From CAYYHA01 sp964471535 (GTDB lineage: Bacteria; Myxococcota; Myxococcia; SLRQ01), in NCBI GenBank assembly GCA_964471535.1, contig CAYYHA010000108.1, positions 1 through 12,536 on the forward strand: a stretch of DNA of 12,536 nt, read 5' to 3'. The stretch's first letter is position 1. Each line of letters starts with the position of its first letter. This document shows positions 6,202-12,536 of the stretch, piece by piece. Both the position numbers and the translations under genes were made by a program. The notes beneath the pieces are model-generated. The model was not told where the DNA came from, ran no database searches, and saw nothing but the letters and a program-made list of their open reading frames with translations.

Positions 6202-9200
6202 TCACTGAATGCTCACATCGAGGGTGAAGTCACCGAAGTCCTCACCCGGGAGCCCGAAGCCGTCCACGATGAGGTAGTAGGTGCCATCCGCCATCGCCGT
6301 GTAGGTGAGCGAAGACCAATAGTTCATCCCCGCGCCATCGTCGTCGCAGGCGACCTCGCTGGATTGCACCAGGCAGCTCGAGCGCAGGTAGAGCACGGTG
6401 TCGAAGTTGCTCGGTGCGTTCGTGATCGTCGCGGTGAGCGTCTGGCCCGCGGTGAGGTCGATGGCGAAGACCACGTCCGGTTCCTGGGTCGCCGGAGAGG
6501 TGGACTGGGAGCAGGTGGCCGCGTGGTAGTTGTCGACCGCCCCCTCGGTCGTGTGCTGGATGGTCCCTGAGGCGAGGATGGGGATCGCATAGGCGCAGGT
6601 GTCTCCGCTCACCGGGTTGCGCGTTCCCGGCGTCGGATAGTCGAGCACGCCGAAGTCGACCGAGTTGTCGTCCGTATCCGAGCCGTTGATGTCGCGACCG
6701 ATGGACTGTCCCGAGGGATCGGGGGCGGCGCTGCCCTCGCCCGCGAAGGTGTCGGTGGCGGAGAAGGTACCGTAGCCCACCGCATCGATCACCGAGCCTT
6801 GGTAGCGCAGCTGCAGCGAATCGGGTCCGTTCTGGAGATCCGCGCCGGGATCGACCAGGTCCACCTGAGTCGGGTCCACACTGCCGTCCTGCGCGACCAC
6901 GAAGTAACCATCGGATCGCAGCGTCTGTCCGCTGAGGTCGATGGTCACGTAGTCGCTCCCATCGGCGCCGTTGACGCCCACGAGGGTGTAGCCGCTCAAG
7001 TCGGTGCCCGGTGGACCGCGCAGCTCGATGAAGCAGCCCGAATCGGCGCCGGGCGTGTCGTAGTAGACCTCGTTGATGACAAGCGGTCCGTACACGTCGT
7101 AGGCGACGGGCCCATCCACGTTGTTGCTCTCGTCGAGCTCGGCCACGTTCCCGAAGGTGTCGAGCTGAGCCCAGGCCTGGTAGCTGCCGGGTCCGATCCG
7201 ATAGGCCCCACTGACCGTGGTGCTCTCCCCCGGCATCAGTCCGGAGACGTACTCGTAGGTGTCGCCGAGGTCCCCGGGCGCGGGAGCACCGGAGCGGTTG
7301 GCGTAGAGGTCGAACCAGAAGCTGGGGCTGGCCGTATTGCCCTGGTTGGAGACGGTGGCACTGTAGGAGACGACCTCTCCCTGCACTGAGACCTGCAGCC
7401 CAGAGACCACCAGGTCGGGCAGGGCCTGCTGCACGAGGATGGAGACGGTTGCGCTGGCCGAATCCCCGTTCGCGTCGGTGACGACCACGGTGGCGTCGTA
7501 GACCCCCTCGGCCGCGTAGGTATGGGAGGGATCCTCGGTGCTCGACGTCGCGCCGTCTCCAAAGGTCCAGGCAAAGGAAAGGGGAGCGTCGCCGCCACTG
7601 GCCGTGGCGTCGAAGGCGACGGTGAGGGGAGCGGGCCCGCTCGTCGGGGTGGCGCTCACGCTCACGGCCGGCAGCTGGTTGTTCGCGACCTGGATCTGCA
7701 CGCTGTCCGTGGCGGTGTCTCCGTCGGCGTCGGTGACCGTGAGGATCACCGTGTAGCTCCCCGCTGTCTGGAATGTGTGCTCCACGGACGGCTGTGACCC
7801 CGTTTGACCGTCTCCGAAGTCCCAGCTGTACGTGATGGGGGCGTTCCCGCCCGTCACCTGGGAGCTGAAAGAGACCTTGAGGGGCTCGATGCCCTGGGTC
7901 TTGTCGGCGAAGATGGAGACGGTGGGCTGGCTGTTGCTGGAGACGCTGATGGAGAGGGTCTGGCTGTCTGCATCTCCGTCCGCATCCGTTGCCACCACCT
8001 GCGCGGTGTAGGTGCCCGCACTGGCGTAGGTGTAGACCGGATTCTGCTCGGTGCTGGTCCCGCCATCGCCGAAGGTCCACTGCCACGAGATCGGGGGATC
8101 GCCCCCTTGGACCGAGGCGAAGAACTGTGTGGTCAGAGGGGCAGGGCCCGAGGCCGGGCTGGCCGAGGCGGTGACCACCGGCTGTGCGTTCGTGGTCACC
8201 TGCACGGTCACGGTATCGCTGTCCCGATCCCCATTGGCATCGGTGACCTGGACCGTCGCAATGTAGCTTCCCGGTTGCTGATAGGTGTGGCTCGGGTTCT
8301 GCAGGGTCGAACTTTGTCCGTCACCGAAGTCCCATTGGAAGGTGAGTGGTGCGTTGCCTCCGCTGGCGGTGGCGGTGAAGGCGACGGCGAGCGGCGCGCG
8401 TCCGCTGGTGGGGGTGGCCGCCGCGGAAACGGTGGGAATCTGATCGTCGCCGACCTCCACGGTCACCGTTGCGCGAGCCACGTCGCCGTTGGCGTCTGCC
8501 ACGCTCACCTCGGCGGTGTACACCCCGGCTGCGACGTAGGTGTGGACTGGATTTTGCTGCGTGTCGCTCTCGCCGTCGCCAAAGGTCCAAGCGAAGGTGA
8601 GCGGCGGATCCCCGCCGCTGGCGGTCGCGGTGAAGGCCACCTGCAGCGGCGCGATGCCCTTTGCGGGGGTCGCCGAGGCGGACACAGTGGGCTGATCGTT
8701 GGGCTGCACGGTGATGGTCACCATGCGGGTGTCCGTGTCTCCATCGACGTCGCTCACCGTGAGGGCCGCGGTGTAGGTCCCGGGCATCTGGTAGGTGTGG
8801 CTCGGGTTCTGGGTGGTGGAGGTCTTGCCGTCTCCGAAGTCCCACGCATAGGTGATGGGCGGGTTCCCGCCGACGGCGCCCCCTTGAAAGGCCACGGTCA
8901 GGGGGGCGATGCCGCTGGTGGGGCTCGCAGAGACGGTGGCGGCGGGCGTCTCGTTGTCGGCCACCGTGACGCGGAGCTGCTCGGTGGCCTGCGTCCCCTC
9001 GGCGTCCTCCACCGTGAAGGTGACGGTGTACTGACCCCCGGTGGCATAGGTATGCACCGGCGCGCCCAGGTTGCTGCTCGCCCCGTCGCCAAAGTCCCAG
9101 GCCAAGACGTAGGGCGGCACACCGCCCGAAACCGAGGACGAGAACTGCACCTCGAGCGGCGCCTTCCCCGACAGCGGGGTCCCGTCGATGCGCGCGGCCA

Positions 9201-9537
9201 GCGGCCCGGGTTGGACCTGCACCGTGAGGGTGTCCTCGTCCCAGTCGCCGTCGGCGTCGGTGGCCCGCAGGACCACCGTGTAGGTTCCCGGCTGCAGGTA
9301 GGTGTGGGTCACCGCGCGTTCGGTGCTCTCCTCACCATCACCAAAGCGCCAGCGGAAGATCACGGGGGGATCGCCCCCAAGGGCCTCGGCTTCGAAGGCC
9401 ACCGTGAGCGGCGCCTCGCCGGCGAGGCGGTCGGCAGAGGCCAAGGCCGTGGGTACGAGATCGGCCGGCGGCGACTCGGGACACCCGATCAACAGCCACG
9501 GAAGGGCGAGCAGGACAGGCCAGGATGCGCGGAACAT
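6202..9537 (-). CDS. large surface lipoprotein: eight PKD domains, CARDB, lamin-tail and PPC domains
   Basis: The 1111-residue product begins with a signal peptide ending in lipobox LIGC (Cys19), so it is lipid-anchored, probably at the outer membrane. Eight PKD domains fill residues 27-706; each has W-x-FGDG (first Trp at 63, 147, 232, 317, 402, 487, 572, 657) and HTY or a close variant. Seven carry a D-x-D/N-G-D loop that could bind calcium; the second domain has DAEGT instead. Then come a CARDB adhesion domain (707-817, PDLVVSGL to LDESNNV), a lamin-tail domain (819-978, LVINEVYYDTPG, SGCFIELRG) and a PPC-type beta domain (979-1111, FDTVLYLRS and YYLIVDGFG). No catalytic domain is visible, so an adhesive or structural role in the cell surface or matrix is likely. 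Its neighbours converge on one side and diverge on the other, so it appears to be a single-gene unit. Ribosome site is weak. Confidence 0.92.
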   Translation of the reverse strand: MFRASWPVLLALPWLLIGCPESPPADLVPTALASADRLAGEAPLTVAFEAEALGGDPPVIFRWRFGDGEESTERAVTHTYLQPGTYTVVLRATDADGDWDEDTLTVQVQPGPLAARIDGTPLSGKAPLEVQFSSSVSGGVPPYVLAWDFGDGASSNLGAPVHTYATGGQYTVTFTVEDAEGTQATEQLRVTVADNETPAATVSASPTSGIAPLTVAFQGGAVGGNPPITYAWDFGDGKTSTTQNPSHTYQMPGTYTAALTVSDVDGDTDTRMVTITVQPNDQPTVSASATPAKGIAPLQVAFTATASGGDPPLTFAWTFGDGESDTQQNPVHTYVAAGVYTAEVSVADANGDVARATVTVEVGDDQIPTVSAAATPTSGRAPLAVAFTATASGGNAPLTFQWDFGDGQSSTLQNPSHTYQQPGSYIATVQVTDANGDRDSDTVTVQVTTNAQPVVTASASPASGPAPLTTQFFASVQGGDPPISWQWTFGDGGTSTEQNPVYTYASAGTYTAQVVATDADGDADSQTLSISVSSNSQPTVSIFADKTQGIEPLKVSFSSQVTGGNAPITYSWDFGDGQTGSQPSVEHTFQTAGSYTVILTVTDADGDTATDSVQIQVANNQLPAVSVSATPTSGPAPLTVAFDATASGGDAPLSFAWTFGDGATSSTEDPSHTYAAEGVYDATVVVTDANGDSASATVSILVQQALPDLVVSGLQVSVQGEVVSYSATVSNQGNTASPSFWFDLYANRSGAPAPGDLGDTYEYVSGLMPGESTTVSGAYRIGPGSYQAWAQLDTFGNVAELDESNNVDGPVAYDVYGPLVINEVYYDTPGADSGCFIELRGPPGTDLSGYTLVGVNGADGSDYVTIDLSGQTLRSDGYFVVAQDGSVDPTQVDLVDPGADLQNGPDSLQLRYQGSVIDAVGYGTFSATDTFAGEGSAAPDPSGQSIGRDINGSDTDDNSVDFGVLDYPTPGTRNPVSGDTCAYAIPILASGTIQHTTEGAVDNYHAATCSQSTSPATQEPDVVFAIDLTAGQTLTATITNAPSNFDTVLYLRSSCLVQSSEVACDDDGAGMNYWSSLTYTAMADGTYYLIVDGFGLPGEDFGDFTLDVSIQ
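7420..9459 (-). repeat. array of eight PKD-encoding repeats, 255-bp period
   Basis: The Trp of W-x-FGDG recurs every 85 residues without exception from the second to the eighth domain; the first interval is 84. The DNA period is therefore 255 bases. The copies vary at the DNA level (for example around 7818-7855 and 8834-8871), so the array is not a recent duplication, but the fixed spacing implies growth by in-frame unequal crossing over. Confidence 0.9.
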
Positions 9538-9666
9538 GGCCCGAGCTTAGCCCGAGCCGCTGACCACGTACATCCCCGAATCGCAAGCGGAAATCATGCG
9601 CGTGGTCCCAGGAGCAGCCACCGTCTCGTTGACGCGCTGGCAGGCCCGTGGCGTAGGTGGAGGCCC

Positions 9667-10665
9667 ATGGACGAGACGCACGACCGAGTCGAGGACCACG
9701 AGACGACCGAGCCGCCGAGGCGCGCAGGCCCCCCGCGGCAGAACGCCGCGCCAACCGATCCCCTGCCGGGTGGCGCCACAACGGATGACACCGCGCCGGA
9801 GGACGGCCTGCTGCACCGGGGTGCGGCCAGCGGAGGATCGGTCGCCTTGCGGGCCCCGGTCTACGTGCCCGCAGACTACGCCGAGAAGGCCATGAACTCC
9901 CTGATGGCGCTCCATCAGGACCTGATGGCCGAGAAGGAGCGCATCGTCGAGCTGAAGGGGCGCCTCCTCGAAGAGCGGCAGGCGCGGGTGGAACTCGAGG
10001 CGTACGTCGCGTTGCTCGAAGCGGAGCTGCGGCGCCGGGGCGGCCCCGATCTCCGCGCACGGCGTACGCAGGCACCGGCGGGCCCCGAAGCAGCTCGGGA
10101 GGCACTCCTGGTGGCGCTGGGGACACCGCAGGCCTCCGCATCCTCGCGACCTGGGGCCACCTCCGCCGAGGCAGCCCCGGACCCAACGAGCGCGGCAGGG
10201 GCGCCCGCGGCACCGGCCGTGGCAAAGCAGCCGCGCGCTGCGACCGCGCCGCCGCCGCGCCGCACAGCGCCCGCCGCAGGGAAGGGCGTCGCGCCCGGCG
10301 GGCCGGCAGGGGCCGCGATCCAGGGCAGGCCGACGCCAGCCGTCCGAAGCGCAGCCCATGGCCGCGCCCCGACGGCCTGGCGGCGTGGAGCCGCGGCGAG
10401 CCGGCGGGTGCCCACACCACCACCACCTTCGCCGGGGTGGGCTCGGCCCCAAGTCGTGGATGAGCCGCGGCGCTTGGACGTCGCCACCTCGGAGCCTGCT
10501 GCGCGTATGCAGGGAGCGAGGCCCCGAGAAGCGCCGCCGCCTCGGCAGCCGGCGGCGGTGTCCGCGGAGCCGAGTCCGGACGGAGCGCCCCGCGTGGGGG
10601 CAAGACCTTCGGGCCCCAAGCCGCGCCGGCCGGCGCCGCACGAGGAAGACTGGCGCCAATGGTGA
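9667..10665 (+). CDS. coiled-coil protein with Pro/Ala/Arg-rich low-complexity tail
   Basis: The 332-residue product has no signal peptide and no membrane segment, so it is probably cytoplasmic. Residues 1-60 are polar and disordered in appearance. Residues 65-124 form one long helix with heptad spacing (YAEKAMNSLMALHQDLMAEK, then ERIVELKGRLLEERQARVEL and EAYVALLEAELRRR), a likely oligomerising coiled coil. From 130 to the end the sequence is rich in Pro, Ala and Arg, with a basic character that could bind nucleic acid or membrane lipids. The start is ATG 9667 behind GGTGGAGG; the frame is open much further upstream only because it runs antisense through the PKD gene. Several antisense frames are also open here, but this frame has the ribosome site and a clean junction with the next gene. 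No family recognised. Confidence 0.75.
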   Translation: MDETHDRVEDHETTEPPRRAGPPRQNAAPTDPLPGGATTDDTAPEDGLLHRGAASGGSVALRAPVYVPADYAEKAMNSLMALHQDLMAEKERIVELKGRLLEERQARVELEAYVALLEAELRRRGGPDLRARRTQAPAGPEAAREALLVALGTPQASASSRPGATSAEAAPDPTSAAGAPAAPAVAKQPRAATAPPPRRTAPAAGKGVAPGGPAGAAIQGRPTPAVRSAAHGRAPTAWRRGAAASRRVPTPPPPSPGWARPQVVDEPRRLDVATSEPAARMQGARPREAPPPRQPAAVSAEPSPDGAPRVGARPSGPKPRRPAPHEEDWRQW

Positions 10666-11306
10666 GCCGGCAGCCCGCGCGGTGGTGGGGCGCGAGCTGC
10701 CGCCGCACGCCGTCCCCGCGACGTGGCCTTGTGTTCGTCTGCCTCCTCGTCGCTGTTGCGTGGGGCACGCCTGCTGTGGCGGGCGGGGCGGCGGAGGGCG
10801 CCGGCGTCCCCGTCGATGGGGGCCGCATCGATCTCGGTGCCGGCGTTCGAGTGGGCGAGGCGGCCGGGCCATTCGGCACCGCGCGCTTCGCCTGGCAGAT
10901 GTCGCGCACCTTCTCGCTGGGGATCGATCTCGGCTACCAGTACCTCCCGCCGGCTGAGCGCTACCAGTCCATCACCGTCTTCGACCTTCGGCTCTCGCTC
11001 GCCTGGCACGGCCCCCGCCTGGGGCCGTTCTTTCCCTATTTGTTGGGGGGAATGGGCCAGCACCTGGTCGGTGTGACCCGATCCGACGGAGCTTACGTCG
11101 AGGTCACCCCGACGGGCCTCCACGCGGGGGCGGGTGCCTGGCTGCCCCTCGGCGACCGCTACGGCTTGTTCCTGGAAGGACGTTTCGGCTATGCCGTCAT
11201 CGACGGTGCCGTCCTCGGGCAGGCGGCTCCGGTCAACGTGACAGGCCTCCAAATCGTGCTGGGGGTGGTGGTGACCTTCCCGGCGGAGCCACCCCTCTCC
11301 CGCTGA
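10659..11306 (+). CDS. outer-membrane beta-barrel protein
   Basis: The 215-residue product has an unusually long, arginine-rich N-terminus (22 residues) before a hydrophobic stretch, with a probable cut after AVA at residue 41. The mature part alternates hydrophobic and polar residues in strand-like blocks (RIDLGAGVRVG, TARFAWQMSRTFSLGIDLGY, TVFDLRLSLAWHG, PFFPYLLGGMGQHLVGV, PTGLHAGAGAWLPLG, GLFLEGRFGYAVID, VTGLQIVLGVVVTF), which fits a small eight-stranded barrel of the OmpA/OmpW size class. The last strand ends in Phe but is followed by seven more residues, slightly unlike the usual C-terminal signal for barrel insertion. ATG 10659 overlaps the previous stop by seven bases, and GAGGAAG lies upstream at 10642-10648. 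A later GTG near 10732 would give a more ordinary signal peptide. Confidence 0.82.
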   Translation: MVSRQPARWWGASCRRTPSPRRGLVFVCLLVAVAWGTPAVAGGAAEGAGVPVDGGRIDLGAGVRVGEAAGPFGTARFAWQMSRTFSLGIDLGYQYLPPAERYQSITVFDLRLSLAWHGPRLGPFFPYLLGGMGQHLVGVTRSDGAYVEVTPTGLHAGAGAWLPLGDRYGLFLEGRFGYAVIDGAVLGQAAPVNVTGLQIVLGVVVTFPAEPPLSR

Positions 11307-11374
11307 TCCCATCCGCCGGGTGCAGCCGAATCGCAGGACGGGCCCGCGGAGAGGCCCGACCGTGGGGTAGACGC

Positions 11375-12277
11375 ATGGCCGGCGACAACGTGGAAAAGGA
11401 GATCGCGGCGCTTCGTCAGGAGGTCTACGAGGCGCGTGGCCTCATCATCAAGAGCGACAACCTCCTCCGGAACCTCCACGCGGAGCTGAAGGCCATCGCC
11501 AAGAAGCAGCAGGAGGCGGAGCGGCGTCACTTCGTGGGCCACGTAGTCTCCCTGATCCTCTTCGCGGTGCTCGCCGGGGCAGGCGCCTACTTGGCGACGA
11601 CCCTCGCCGTCGCCGCCGAGCGCGCGTCGGCGACGAAGGCGCTCGAGGCCGCCCGAAAGGCGGCCGAAGAGGCGAAGGCGCGCGAGGCCGAGGTGGTGGC
11701 GGAGGAGAAGGCGCGGGAAGAGGCGGTGCAGCGGGCGCTCGCGCTGTGGCGACGCCTCGAGAGCGAGGACCCCGCCGAACGCGAGGCGGCCTTGGAGGAG
11801 GCGGCCGCGCTCGACCTCGCAAAGGCGGGGCCACTCGCCGAAGAGGCGGTGGGCCGTCGTGTGCGGCAGCTGCTCGAGGCCCGGGCGCGGGCCGCCTGGG
11901 AGCGGGGGCGAGAGGCGTTCAAGAAGCAGCAGATGAAGGAGGCGGCCGAAGCGCTGGATGCCTTCTTCGCCGCGGCGAAGGGGCTCTCTCCCAACTGGGA
12001 GAAGGAGACCCGGGCGCAGGCGTCCTATTACCTCGGCGTGGCGCGGAACCAGCTCGGCGACGACGAGGCGGCGGTGAGCTACCTGCGCGCCTACGTGGAG
12101 ACCGGCGGACCGCGGAGCAGTGTGGCCTACGCCTATCTCCTTCTCGGTGACTCCCTCGAGGCCCTCGGACGCAAGGAGGAGGCGGCGGCCGCCTACGAGG
12201 CTGGCCTGCGGGTCGAATCCACCGGCGCGACCGCCGCCAACTTGAGGCGCCGGCTCGAGAAGCTCCGGGCGAAGTGA
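11375..12277 (+). CDS. inner-membrane protein with coiled coils and periplasmic TPRs
   Basis: The 300-residue product has an N-terminal helix (1-52) rich in charged residues and with heptad spacing, then one transmembrane segment (54-80, VGHVVSLILFAVLAGAGAYL). A highly charged Ala/Glu/Lys/Arg helix follows (82-125), then three TPR-like units (about 172-205, 214-245 and 251-282; for example YYLGVARNQLGDDEAAVSYL and LLLGDSLEALGRKEEAAAAY). Positive charges just before the membrane segment (KKQQEAERRH) put the N-terminus in the cytoplasm and the TPRs in the periplasm. The layout is like the periplasmic chaperone-associated protein YfgM, but the sequence is not obviously related. It starts 68 bases after the barrel gene, and TGATG at its stop feeds into a tiny reading frame before the next gene. 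The coupling suggests a shared complex. Confidence 0.85.
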   Translation: MAGDNVEKEIAALRQEVYEARGLIIKSDNLLRNLHAELKAIAKKQQEAERRHFVGHVVSLILFAVLAGAGAYLATTLAVAAERASATKALEAARKAAEEAKAREAEVVAEEKAREEAVQRALALWRRLESEDPAEREAALEEAAALDLAKAGPLAEEAVGRRVRQLLEARARAAWERGREAFKKQQMKEAAEALDAFFAAAKGLSPNWEKETRAQASYYLGVARNQLGDDEAAVSYLRAYVETGGPRSSVAYAYLLLGDSLEALGRKEEAAAAYEAGLRVESTGATAANLRRRLEKLRAK

Positions 12278-12291
12278 TGGCGGTCTGCTGA
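12277..12291 (+). other. four-codon minicistron linking two genes
   Basis: The stop of the TPR protein overlaps an ATG as TGATG (12275-12279). That ATG opens a frame of only four codons (MAVC) whose stop overlaps the ATG of the next gene, again as TGATG (12289-12293). Ribosomes could pass from one gene to the next through it. This may be chance; there is no direct evidence of use. Confidence 0.3.
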
Positions 12292-12536
12292 TGCCTGGCC
12301 CCAAGCGTTACCCTGCCTACCGTCTCGCCCTCTACCTCCTGGTCGGAGGCCTGCTCGCCGTGGGCATCGCCGCCTACTTCGTCGGGGTGGTTCGTGCGCT
12401 CGAGGACTCCTCGTCGAATGGGGCGCCGCCCGGGGCGGGTGCGCTCCCCCCCGCGGTTTCCTCCGCTTCGGCGCTCCCCCTCGATGACACGGAGTACGCC
12501 ACATGCCGCGACCGGCTCGTCTCGCTCTACGACGGG
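12291..12536 (+). CDS. single-pass membrane protein, 3' end outside window
   Basis: The frame is open from ATG 12291 to the window edge (82 residues seen). A short basic N-terminus (MPGPKRYPAYR) is followed by one transmembrane helix (about 12-34, ALYLLVGGLLAVGIAAYFVG), a Ser/Pro/Ala-rich linker, and the start of a domain with Asp-Thr-Glu-Tyr-Ala-Thr-Cys-Arg. The charges predict the N-terminus in the cytoplasm and the rest in the periplasm, the same topology as the preceding TPR protein. The start overlaps the stop of a four-codon minicistron. It likely belongs to the same operon. The family cannot be named from this fragment. Confidence 0.7.
   Translation, partial: MPGPKRYPAYRLALYLLVGGLLAVGIAAYFVGVVRALEDSSSNGAPPGAGALPPAVSSASALPLDDTEYATCRDRLVSLYDG

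Noticed and set aside
7420..9459. Regular repeats considered as a CRISPR array or satellite
   Set aside because: The 255-base period is fully coding, the units have no spacers, and each translates to a PKD domain.
9629..9659. TTGACG followed by TAGGTG as a promoter for the coiled-coil gene
   Set aside because: The spacing is 19 bases, the -10 match is poor, and it would place the transcription start at the start codon itself.
7804..9666. A long plus-strand open frame running antisense through the PKD gene into the coiled-coil gene
   Set aside because: It mirrors the minus-strand PKD codons and has no recognisable domain. The minus-strand reading shows eight clear PKD domains. Only the part from ATG 9667, behind a ribosome site, is kept.
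9338..11312. Three long minus-strand open frames (up to 523 residues) under the coiled-coil and barrel genes
   Set aside because: They are rich in Arg, Pro and Ala with no domain or signal, as expected for shadow frames in GC-rich DNA. The plus strand has coiled-coil heptads, barrel strands, and good starts.

Overview
This is a GC-rich window (about 70% by eye, with G or C at most third codon positions). It holds twelve protein genes on both strands and no rRNA, tRNA, CRISPR array or insertion sequence that I can see. The content suggests a GC-rich former deltaproteobacterium, most likely Myxococcota or a relative. The signs are three lipoproteins, PKD, CARDB, lamin-tail and PPC surface domains on one protein, TPR proteins anchored in the membrane, and small lipoproteins of a 'two-strand plus DVDEL' type. 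This placement is inferred from gene style, not from a marker gene.

Layout. (1) 1-693 (+): the 3' end of a gene that enters from the left. It resembles the flanks of VIT/von Willebrand A proteins, but the A domain seems to be missing where three 21-bp repeats lie. (2) 726-3095 (-): a C15 pyroglutamyl-peptidase-type gene, followed downstream by an acyl-CoA carboxyltransferase (propionyl-CoA carboxylase beta type). The carboxyltransferase has its own candidate promoter, a perfect-arm palindrome at the likely transcription start, and a strong ribosome binding site. (3) 3269-4720 (+): a lipoprotein, a [2Fe-2S] ferredoxin whose start overlaps the lipoprotein stop, and a TehB-like methyltransferase, all tightly spaced. 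(4) 4797-6088 (+): a secreted TPR/Ig-like protein with a C-terminal membrane anchor, overlapped by ATGA with a small lipoprotein. (5) 6202-9537 (-): a 1111-residue surface lipoprotein with eight PKD domains, then CARDB, lamin-tail and PPC domains. (6) 9667-12536 (+): a coiled-coil protein with a long Pro/Ala/Arg-rich tail, an outer-membrane beta-barrel protein that overlaps it, an inner-membrane protein with a coiled coil and TPRs, and the start of another single-pass membrane protein that leaves the window.

How the genes fit together. Most products belong to the cell envelope. The last four genes read in one direction with overlaps or short gaps. They would place a cytoplasmic coiled coil, inner-membrane proteins with domains in the periplasm, and an outer-membrane barrel in one transcription unit, which makes them a candidate undescribed envelope assembly. 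The carboxyltransferase and the C15 peptidase are ordinary metabolic enzymes. No biotin carboxylase subunit is encoded here.

No stretch over 300 bases lacks a gene. The gaps are 694-725, 2304-2420, 3096-3268, 4123-4141, 4721-4796, 6089-6201, 9538-9666, 11307-11374 and 12278-12290. Candidate control elements are listed where I could find them.
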